A stretch of DNA of 64,000 nt from Achatina immaculata. Taxonomy: Eukaryota > Mollusca > Gastropoda > Stylommatophora > Achatinidae. The DNA is taken from positions 16,622,090 to 16,686,089 of the forward strand of contig CM019708.1 of the NCBI GenBank assembly GCA_009760885.1, read 5' to 3'. The position numbers and the translations under genes were made by a program. Shown in pieces: positions 56,035 to 64,000 of this stretch; the stretch's first letter is position 1; every line of letters starts with the position of its first letter. Under the pieces are notes generated by a model. The model was not told the origin of the DNA, ran no database searches, and was given only the letters and a program-made list of their open reading frames with translations.

Positions 56035-57425
56035 CACTATGTAAAAAGATATTGCATTCTAGTATTTGGACAAAAGAATGGAAAGGAACTGTAGTCATAC
56101 CACTGCCACAAAATGGGTAACTTGAAATTATGCACAAACTACAGAACTGTTGCCCTGATTAGTCATGTCAGTAAAATTCTGTTAAAAATCATAATGATAA
56201 TTCATAAGAAAATAGAAGAAGAGGTCAATATTGTCCAAGCTAGTTTCAGACAAGGAAGAGGATCAAGAGATCATATATTTAATTTAAGACTAAAAATAGA
56301 GAAATGCAGAGAGTTTAATGTGAATCTGTACTTAGACTTTATAGACTATTCAAAGATATTTGATTGTGTACAACACCAGAAACTTTGGGAAATAATTGAA
56401 AAAATGGGATTTCCAACATATTTGATACAATTAACATCACTGCTGTATCTAGACCAGCAAGCAGCAGTAAGAATAAATGGTGAAACAACAACTTGGTTTG
56501 ACATAAAACAAGGGGTCCGTCAGGGGTGCATATTGTCGCCTTACTTATTTAACTTGTATAATGAAAATATAATAAGATACGTTAGAGAAGATGTAGATAA
56601 AGAATATTACGATGTGATAAAAATTTGTGTTATTAAACACCAGAGATTAAACATGCTGATGACACAGTAATACTGTCTACAACACAAAAAGAATTGTAAA
56701 AACGTGTTATGTCAGTCCGTAAGAGCAGTGAAGAGCAAAAACTCTATCTTAAAGCGAAGAAAACTAAATTGATGACAACTGACAAAACAAACAAGCAGCT
56801 GATATATGTATCAATGAGGAAAAACTGGAAGAAGTGGAGAGTTTTAAATATCTTGGATCATTACTAATTAATAATGGAGATACAGTGAGGGAAATTAAAA
56901 GGAAGACATCTATCGCTCTTCAGAAAGTAAATCAACTAAAGAATCTGTGGAGAGGAACAGACAGAACTACAAAAATAAGATTTTTAAGGGCATGCATCTT
57001 TCCCATCGCAACATATGCCTGTGAGACCTGGACACTTAACAAAGCAGCTGAGAAACACATAAATGCCTTTGAATGTAAATGCTACAGAAGAGTTCTTAAA
57101 TATCATGGACACAAAAAAAGAACAAATATATCAGTACTACAAGAACTTAATATTGAAGAAGGCTGGCTAGTAAAGAGGATTATAGAGAGAAAACTTAAAT
57201 ATTTTGGACACATTAAACATCATGATAATTTAGAGAAGATCGTCTTTGAAGGGTACATAATGGTAAAAAAGAAAGAGAGGAAGACTAAAACGAAGATGGC
57301 TGGAAGATATCGTTGATGATCTGGAAATGGATGCATCAGCGGCAGGCCATCTTGCTCACAACCGAGAGGCCTACAGGAGTGTTGTTTGGGAGGCAAAGTT
57401 CTGCAAGGGACATGCAAATGAATGA
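56035..57425 (+). mobile_element. LINE: reverse transcriptase to 3' end
   Basis: 56113-56670 reads LCTNYRTVALISHVSKILLK, VQASFRQGRGSRDHIF, LDFIDYSKIFDCV, and KQGVRQGCILSPYLFNLYNE. The catalytic motif follows after a frameshift as IKHADDTVILS (H-A-D-D, near 56660). 56834-57316 reads FKYLGSLLINNGDTVREI, RGTDRTTKIRFLRACIFPIA, ETWTLNKAAEKHIN and ERKLKYFGHIKHHDNL. It ends with the same 3' tail as 410-474. It is a 5'-truncated copy with frameshifts, dead. Confidence 0.87.
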
Positions 57426-58194
57426 AATAAATGGGAGAAAGTGAATATCATGTGATAGTTGAGTGCTGTAGCAGAGATATTAAAACTGATTTTTTGGGAG
57501 TAGGAGAGCTAGAGATAGCCAGAGCATGGGTGTAGGTCAGAGCCAAGTTGATAGTTATGACTTAGTCAGTGTTTTGAGTTATTCATTGTGAATTGTAAGT
57601 ATGTAACTTTTATTATTTTTTATCCATGGCTCTGTCTTCACATGGCGAAGTTGTTCTCTCGCAAGGGAAGTTTTTCTTGTCATTGTGTTCTATGTTTCCT
57701 GCTTGTGGCAGTGATGTTTATTCATCCTCACAATTTCGACCTTCATTCTATCCATTAATTAACCTGTCTTGTCTGATGTAAATCTATACCGCTGGCTTTG
57801 TTCAAACCCTCACTGTTTAACAAGTTATGTTTATGTTGGGAGACTGCTAAGTTCAGTTAAGTTGTTGTATCAATATTCTTCTGTGGAGTTGTTTGTCTGG
57901 AAGTCTTGCTGAATTTTCTTAGTGTGTAACAGAGAAAATTAGGTTGTCTTATAGCACCAAAAACAAGAAGTAAATTATATAATGAAAAAATGTACTGCAC
58001 AGAAAGACTAATCAACAGCAGCATCAGTAGTAATGTACACTAGTTCACTGCTGGGTCTACTGCCTATGTTCAGGCATTCAGGCATTGTAGCGTAACTTAC
58101 TTCTTCAGCTGGTGCCGTGGTGGCTCGTCAGTACCTAAGGTCCAGCAATATACAGGTTTAAGTATGCAACCCTGAGGGACAGCTTATTTTATGT

Positions 58195-58725
58195 CACATC
58201 ACGCTGGCAGATGCAGTCCAGTAATTCCATGATGATATATACAGTCTAGAAATTCTATGCTGACAGATACTGTATAGAAATAAGATGCTGACAGATACAT
58301 TCTAGAAATTCTATACTGACAGATACAAACTAAAAATTCAATGCTAACAGATACATACTAGAAATTCCATGCTGACAGATGAAGTCTAGATTTTTGCATA
58401 CTGACAGATAATAATCTAGAAATTCCAGGCTGGCAGATAATAATCTAGAAATTCCAGGCTGACAGATAATAATCTAGAAAATACAGGCCGACAAATAATA
58501 ATCTAGAAATTCCAGGCTGATAGATAACACATTCAATGCTGACAGACAATAACATAGACGTTTCAGGCGGACAGATCTAAACATTCAATAATGATAGATA
58601 ATAATCTAGAAATTCCAGGCTGACAGATAATAATCTAGAAATTCCTGGCTGACAGATAATAATCTAAAAATTCAATGCTGATAGACAATAATCTAGAAAT
58701 TCCAGGCTGACATGGACTGAGCTCA
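58195..58725. repeat. 28-bp minisatellite, about 18 copies
   Basis: The unit is GCTGACAGATAATAATCTAG plus AAATTCCA. The left part is divergent (GATACATTCTAGAAATTC) and the right part homogeneous. Confidence 0.93.
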
Positions 58726-58859
58726 AGATAGATCGTCGACATAGACTGAAAAGAGAACTGACGAGACTGACGAGGGAGCATCATGTTCAAATCTTCCTCC
58801 AGTCACCAGAAAAGTTTCGTGACTATAAACAAGGAAGATCTTTCTGTTGGTTTCATTTG

Positions 58860-59025
58860 CACAGACTCAGAAGACAAGCAACAACTATTGTGTTATGATG
58901 TATTATTAGAATATAAGCAACAACCACTGTGTTATGATGTATTGTCAGAAGATAAGCAAACAACAAATGTGTTATGATGTATTGTCAGAAGATAAGCAAC
59001 AACCACTGTGTTATGATGCATTGTC
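58860..59025. repeat. 39-bp minisatellite, 4 copies
   Basis: The unit contains GTGTTATGATGTATTGTCAG and AAGATAAGCAACAACCACT. Confidence 0.9.
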
Positions 59026-59149
59026 TAACTAGATCATGAAAACATCAAAACTCCGAAGACATCTCCGAACTAAACATAAATAGCTTGTCACAAACAGCGC
59101 CGACTTTTTTCTAAAGTAAGAAACAGGAACTTGGAGAGAGCAGGAAAAT

Positions 59150-60110
59150 GGTGACATGGAGTGACATCTGGAAACTGTCACCTAAGACTCAGTTTTATCA
59201 TCAGATCTGCTTATAATCTTCTCCCTACAGGCTTCAACCTTCATAAATGGGGTGAGTCAGGAGACCCAAAGTGCCCTCCTTGCAGCAAAAGACAAACATT
59301 GGAGCACGTGCTGTCAGCATGCAGAGTATCATTAGGTCAAGGACGCTATACCTGGCGGCACATCAGAGTGCTGCAGGAAGTAGTAGACATTGTAGACAAG
59401 GCAAAAGATAAAACAAACAACATCAAAATAGCTAAGACCCTAACTAAGTACTTAGTCGGTGCTAGAACGACACTGAATATTGAAATCCCGGACATTCTCT
59501 TACCATCACTGCTAGATGATGTAAACGACTGGGATGTGATAGCGGACCAACCAGGAAAAAAAGAAAGTACCCGACTGCCACCAAGAACACAGGAATGTGA
59601 CAGGACATTGTAGTTTACTCCACAACAAAACAGGAACTAATAATGATCGAGCTTACGGTTCAGTACGAAACAAGAATGGAGGAGCAGCATATATTCAAGA
59701 CTGAGAAGTACAATGATAGGGTCAAGAAACTAGGGCAGGAGTTAGGAGTCAAGGCACATTATTAGCTGGAGAAGTGAGAGGGATAGAGTTCGTAGCACCA
59801 TCAGCACACGACCTATGGAAGCGACTGGATATAAAAGGAAGCAAAAGCATTTGACAAGCTTTTTAAGAAACAGCAGAAAAGACCTCATGCTGACTGTGGA
59901 GCATGCGAAACAAGCTTTGAAAACTAAAATAATTTCATTTGTCACATATAACACCGATCTTCCTTAGCTAAACTGTAGGGAATAGATTAAGCTCACAGTT
60001 ATCTGGGTTGGTTTGCACCCCTAAGTGTAGGAATAATGGGTCAGTTGCCGGTCAATTTTTAGAGGCATGGAACTATGATAAAAAAAATTCGGGTTACTGA
60101 CAGTATATAT
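59150..60110 (+). mobile_element. LINE-type C-terminal fragment with zinc-knuckle motif
   Basis: The 150-codon frame at 59161-59613 reads FIIRSAYNLLPTGFNLHKWG, then CPPCSKRQTLEHVLSAC, GRYTWRHIRVLQEVVDIV and a charged tail. The C-x-x-C...H-x-x-x-x-C box and the R-Y-x-W-R-H motif are typical of the C-terminal end of invertebrate LINE polyproteins. Further broken residues (IELTVQYETRMEEQHI, KTEKYNDRVKKLGQELG) follow to about 59750 and ADCGACETSFEN to 59930, so the fragment is longer than the open frame. Confidence 0.7.
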
Positions 60111-61218
60111 AATGATAACATAAGAGAATTTTAATCGGTCGGCATTTTGTAAGCTGAGCACGTATGAGGTCAGCGATCGGGGGAGCCATGTTACTGTTCA
60201 AGAAGAAATGAGAAACGTTATTCGTCGGATGAGAACCACTATGTCTTGGGTTAATATGGGTTTTTTATTATGTGATGTGGATGAATGCAAGCTGTGGCGT
60301 GGGCTCCATCGATCAACCCCGATCCACTTAGGTAAATAATTTGTTAGTGATTGTGTTATAAAAGATAATGAATAAGCAATAACTCAGTGCAGGTGTAATT
60401 GTTGTATGTAAGATTTTGGTATTCTTTTGTGTAATGTGGTAGTGTTTTTTTTATGTGCACTTAATTTTATATTACTGGTTTTATGCATATGCAATTGAAT
60501 ATATTCTTACCAATTAGTTACGTTTGTTACAAGATGAATCAAACCTATATATTTAAAAATTGTTATGGTAATTTATATTGATAACAATGTAAATTGATGA
60601 TTCATTGGTTGATTTTTCTAACTGTGTAATCTTGTAATCAACAGCAATATACGTTCTATTATTATTTAAGGAAGATTTGTTTATTGTTTCTTTCATTATG
60701 TGTAACGTGTCAATGTGCATAATCACTCTTCCAACTATACCATACAAATACGATAATATCAACATTATATCAACATTATAATTAACAGATTATTATTACC
60801 CCCAAATAAAAATCTTTGTTTATTCCTACAAAATAGAAAAGATGAACTTCGAGGCGGGTGTTAGTTGGAAGATCGTAGGTTCAGTTCTAAGACGGGATAA
60901 AGTAATAACAATAAAACAACTCACAAGACCTCTGGCAGTCATGACCTGGGGGGGGGGGGGCACCCTCTTAAAGTGTTAGGAGTTTAATAGGGCCGGAACA
61001 CTTGTCTGAGGGGAAGAGGGTATTTCCTCTGAAGATGTGAAGGAGCTGTGCTGTTGTTCCACTCACTACAGTACAGAGTTTCCTGCTTACATAAAATTTC
61101 CTGTATCTGACTGTAACAATAGAAAGACAGTGAGGGCTTCTCTTGGAGTTTCCCCGCTAATATCAGCCTCTCCTTCATACTGTGTCAGCTTAGTCAAGAA
61201 GAGAATCGGCGGTTTGTC

Positions 61219-61330
61219 AGTCAGTATCAAGGAATAGTTCTTTGAAAGAGTCCGTGTATTGCAAGAGTATCAAGGAATAGTTCTTTGAAAGAGTCCGTGT
61301 ATTGCAAGAGTATCAAGGAATAGTTTTTAG
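61219..61330. repeat. 43-bp direct repeat, 2-3 copies
   Basis: GTATCAAGGAATAGTTCTTT and GAAAGAGTCCGTGTATTGCA recur; the third copy is partial and altered. It lies in the FREP-A intron, about 420 bases downstream (left) of fibrinogen exon 2. Confidence 0.9.
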
Positions 61331-61748
61331 AAAGCATCCGTGGATTCCCATATTTTGTTCTACAAATGGTCCAAATTAAAAATGCAAACAAAGCGACCTT
61401 CTTGTGCTACGTTCCATGTGAGTCTTCCTCAAGTAGTTCGTCGTGAATGTCTGTATCCTCTGTTGCATAACTCATGTTTGAAGATGTTGCTGGCAGACAA
61501 ATATGAAAGCTTTGAGGTTAAACCTTTTCACGTTTAATCCTTACATAGTGAAAAATATTTCTGATAGGTCGGCCAATTTCTTGTGCCAAAATCTCTTTCT
61601 GAAAACCCAACAACAACAAAAAAAAGGTTACTTGTCAGTTTTACGAAAGAAAATAAAAGTCGCCTTCATTTCCTACAAAGATTTTTTGTTGTTGCCTGTG
61701 AATGTTATTTCCCATGTTGTGAAGAACATGAAATAATGTAATACTTAC

Positions 61749-61868
61749 TTGTGAAGTGAGGTTGTGAATAACGTCGTTTCCAATCCAGAAGTCGGTGTCT
61801 GGAGTTCCAAACCCGTTCTTGTAGTCCGCCCAGTTTCTGTAGAAGTCTGTGTCACCTTTTGTTCGTCT
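61749..61868 (-). CDS. FREP: FREP-A exon: fibrinogen domain, second coding segment
   Basis: Exon of 120 bases (40 codons) with acceptor CTCATATTCAG and donor CAA|GTAAGT, phase 0 at both ends. It encodes RRTKGDTDFYRNWADYKNGF, then GTPDTDFWIGNDVIHNLTSQ. This is the R-R-x-x-G-x-x-D-F-x-R-x-W and F-W-L-G-N-(D/E)-x-I-H-x-L-T block of all fibrinogen C-terminal domains, and it joins the preceding exon exactly at the canonical Q|RR boundary. The invariant aromatic, Trp and Gly residues are all present. Confidence 0.92.
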
Positions 61869-62012
61869 CTGAATATGAGGAGAAAAATTTGAACACATTT
61901 ATTTGAATAGTTCAAGCTGAGCTATAGAGAAATGCAAAATAACAGAGAATGGATTCTTACTTAGGAAAGACAGACAGGTAGGTAGATAATAAGACAGAGA
62001 CAGATTGTTTAC

Positions 62013-62141
62013 CTGTATGATTATCCAGCCTCCACTGTCTGTTTCCGTGTCACACAATGCCAGACTATGTCCCCATAACATGAAACGTTCCCTAGGGCAT
62101 GTCTGTGGCATTTCTCTCGTACAACTGGACATGAGTTTAGT
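62013..62141 (-). CDS. FREP: FREP-A exon: start of the fibrinogen domain
   Basis: Exon of 129 bases (43 codons), acceptor TTTTCCTTTACAG, donor CAG|GTAAAC, phase 0 at both ends. It encodes TKLMSSCTREMPQTCPRERF, then MLWGHSLALCDTETDSGGW and IIIQ. The C-D-x-E-T-D-x-G-G-W box starts the conserved fold, and MPQTC with the following Cys gives the first disulphide. The phase-0 start matches the phase-0 end of the FREP-B coiled-coil exon, so a coiled-coil exon is expected upstream, beyond 64000. The segment before CDTETD is short compared with vertebrate fibrinogen domains but in line with FREPs as I remember them. Confidence 0.88.
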
Positions 62142-62343
62142 CTGTAAAGGAAAACAAGAATATTGTAAAAGTCACGTCACAAACAAAGAAGAAAAGCACT
62201 GCGAAGTTAAATAAACACATGCCAACTAAAGTAAAACAGAATCAGGAATTGTTCTTTGAATATATAAGACAAAATTTAGTTCCATTTGAAAGAGTTTATT
62301 AAGTTGTGGAAACTGGCTGCTTCTGTGGATTACTTTTATAATA

Positions 62344-62596
62344 AAAAAGGTAAAGGTAAAGGTAATCCTGTCATGTCTTAGAGGCACATAGGGATATGGT
62401 GATAGTGCCAGTATTTTCCTTGATCTGTCAGCACACTAGAGGGTGATATGGTCAGTATCACGCCTGGCCGCCTTTCCTTCCCCAACTACAGAAGAAGTTG
62501 GCTACCCATTTCTACAGCTGGGTGACTGGGGTGCCTCCGGCCGGATTCGAACCCCCGACCTTCGCCACGAGAAACCAGTGCACTAACCACTTCGCC
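62344..62596 (-). mobile_element. tRNA-derived SINE with target-site duplications
   Basis: The minus strand starts GTGGCGAAGTGGTTAGTGCA: A box TGGCGAAGTGG, then B box GGTTCGAATCC about 35 bases on, as in a tRNA gene. A unique body follows and the 3' end is (ACCTTT)n. The 253-bp unit is bracketed by the 12-bp direct repeat ACTTTTATAATA (62332-62343 and 62597-62608). The tRNA-like head has no cloverleaf strong enough to be a functional tRNA. It sits in the FREP-A intron just upstream of the first fibrinogen exon. Confidence 0.9.
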
Positions 62597-62714
62597 ACTT
62601 TTATAATACAGAGTAAATTTAGATATCTTGTGAAATACAAGAATCATTCATTTATTTTATCCTTCCTGTTCTACTGTGAGGTGCAGAGAGGAGGTGCAGT
62701 TAGCGTCTTTGGGC

Positions 62715-63105
62715 CATACGAGTTGTCTGGGTGATGTCTGTGCCCTAATCCGTGTTCCTACAACTCCAGGTCTTCCTCTTCACCTGTGTCCTGTAGTTGT
62801 CTGGGTGATGTTTGTGCCCTAATCCGTGTTCCTACAACTCCAGGTCTTCCTCTTCACCTGTGTCCTGTAGTTGTCTGGGTGATGTTTGTGCCCTAATCCG
62901 TGTTCCTACAACTCCAGGTCTTCCTCTTCACCTGTGTCCTGTAGTTGTCTGGGTGATGTCTGTGCCCTAATCCGTGTTCCTACAACTCCAGGTCTTCCTC
63001 TTCACCTGTGTCCTGTAGTTGTCTGGGTGATGTTTGTGCCCTAATCCGTGTTCCTACAACTCCAGGTCTTCCTCTTCACCTGTGTCCTGTAGTTGTCTGT
63101 TTGAA
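62715..63105. repeat. 74-bp minisatellite, 5 copies, from the LINE TTGHR-GRP segment
   Basis: The unit contains CTGTGTCCTGTAGTTGTCTG (minus: TTGHR) and CAACTCCAGGTCTTCCTCTT. It is nearly identical from copy to copy. Confidence 0.95.
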
Positions 63106-63384
63106 GACACTCACACCTGGACATGTGTCAGTCTCAGTAAGTAGGTAACCCACCTAATTCTTTGTTTCTCTACATATTCTAGTAGTCAAGGTGTAGTTCC
63201 TACCAACTGTCTTATGTTGTTATTTCTTATCTTCTCCCTGCTGGTGACATTTTATGCTTTTCTTGGGCATCTCATTTCACGTGTGGATATTTTCTTTTCC
63301 TGTTTCTTGGTTACTGTCTAAGTTTGGCACAACCTTGGTATAAATATAAACTGGCTACCTCGCGGTTTCAGTTGGTATGTTAGG

Positions 63385-63662
63385 GTGAGAACTCAGCGGG
63401 GATAGCTGTTTTTTAGGGTGAGAAAGAAGTGGGGATAGTTGGTTTTTAGAGTGTGGATAGCTGGTTTTTAGGGTGAGAACTCAGCTAGGATAGCTGGTTT
63501 TTAAGGTGAGAAAGAAGTGGGGATAGCTGGTTTTTAGGGTGAGATCTCAGCGAGGATAGCTGGTTTTTAGGGTGAGATCTCAGCGAGGATAGCTGGTTTT
63601 TAGGGTGAGAAAGAAGTGAGGATAGCTGGTTTTTAGGGTGAGAAAGATGCGATGATAGCTGG
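63385..63662. repeat. 33-bp minisatellite, about 8 copies, inside LINE L2
   Basis: The unit contains GATAGCTGGTTTTTAGGGTG and AGAAAGAAGTGGG or AGATCTCAGCGAG variants. The corresponding place in L1 (45920-45965) is single-copy. Confidence 0.92.
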
Positions 63663-63849
63663 TAAGTAATGGAATTTAGTCTTCTAACTTAAATTTCTCT
63701 ATCAAAATTCCTATCTTCTGTAAGCATACAAGCAAGATACTGGAATTCTTTTACTTGTTAAATTTTGTTGTCCTCGATATAGATGTTCAATGGGCTTGGA
63801 CTCCTGCTGACTTTCATGGTCTCTGTTACCGCAGTGTTTATTTTCATAT

Positions 63850-64000
63850 CATAATACGGTGACGGAGACTTTTCATATCTTAATACGGTGACGGAGACTT
63901 TTCATATCTTAATACGGTGACGGAGACTTTTCATATCTTAATACGGTGACGGAGACTTTTCATATCATAATACGGTGACGGAGACTTTTCATATCTTAAT
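63850..64000. repeat. 29-bp minisatellite, 5 or more copies, running off the window
   Basis: The unit is TTTTCATATCTTAATACGGT plus GACGGAGAC. It derives from the LINE segment encoding YDMKI, single-copy in L1 near 46150. Confidence 0.93.

Larger units (their letters stand above)
53242..61748 (-). other. FREP-A intron between fibrinogen exons 2 and 3
   Basis: 8.5-kb phase-0 intron (GTAAGTAT at 61748, TTTTCCAG at 53242). It holds a 39-bp array split by a LINE, a head-to-head LINE pair, a 28-bp array, a 39-bp array and a LINE 3' fragment, all listed separately. The parts 53242-53850, 57430-58190 and 59960-61220 are unique-looking; a run of 12 G lies at 60949-60960. No extra exon seen. Confidence 0.75.
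62700..64000 (-). mobile_element. LINE with three tandem arrays (copy L2)
   Basis: Collinear with copy L1 (45600-46160): RTTGHRxRGRP-like residues at 62720-63100 (amplified), the region matching 45900-45970 at 63385-63662 (amplified), and the stretch 63730-63850, which closely matches 46035-46160 (encodes YDMKIN, VTETM). The right edge of the window cuts it within a third array. Same family and orientation as L1, but the arrays sit at different positions. Confidence 0.75.

Noticed and set aside
62540..62596. A tRNA gene on the minus strand
   Set aside because: A and B boxes are present, but the sequence continues into a SINE body with a repeat tail and target-site duplications. A proper acceptor stem and anticodon arm are not apparent.
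1..64000. Excess of repeat units whose length divides by three, as a sign of coding selection
   Set aside because: About half of the roughly thirty arrays fit, but most of these lie in introns or intergenic DNA and short open frames bias what is noticed. I could not support selection.

Overview
This is a eukaryotic, animal, intron-rich and repeat-rich window. The best clue to the organism is two genes of the FREP type (fibrinogen-related proteins: signal peptide, immunoglobulin-like domain, coiled coil, fibrinogen C-terminal domain). These secreted lectins are best known from gastropod molluscs. I therefore infer a gastropod, probably a heterobranch snail or slug, but I cannot name the species from sequence alone. 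The dense non-LTR retrotransposon debris, mariner relics and a tRNA-derived SINE fit this.

Genes, both on the minus strand. FREP-B occupies the left: a TATA box (10476-10485), a signal-peptide exon (10425-10362), an Ig-like exon (4405-4025) and a coiled-coil exon (2924-2689). Its fibrinogen exons would lie beyond the left edge. FREP-A occupies the right. Only its three fibrinogen-domain exons are in the window (62141-62013, 61868-61749, 53241-52873); its 5' exons would lie beyond the right edge. Splice signals and phases agree throughout (1,1 around the Ig exon; 0 from the coiled coil onward), so the two look like tandem paralogues. A decayed copy of the last fibrinogen exon lies between them at about 44018-44340.

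The rest is repeats. About 20 kb, roughly a third by summing my own intervals, is tandem array of some thirty unrelated units. The largest are an AT-rich array (19355-23705), a 53/54-bp array (35185-37370), a 33-bp array (49690-51310), a 38-bp array (5755-6870) and a 45-bp array (39545-40630). Most of the remainder is broken transposable elements. They include a nearly complete LINE (13053-16020, minus), several other LINE families as 3' or reverse-transcriptase fragments, a Penelope-like GIY-YIG fragment, three mariner relics, a SINE with target-site duplications, and a transposon-like multi-copy gene (39258-41870) carrying 24 in-frame 45-bp repeats. A nearly perfect 1.84-kb direct duplication lies at 23945-27622.

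The most unusual pattern is that several arrays arose inside LINE reverse-transcriptase reading frames. The array unit is itself a piece of the LINE coding sequence, and this happened at different positions in different copies. The same duplication process seems to have built the 42-bp coding triplication in the FREP-B coiled coil and has filled FREP-B intron 1. I see no CRISPR array, no rRNA, no functional tRNA gene and nothing prokaryotic.
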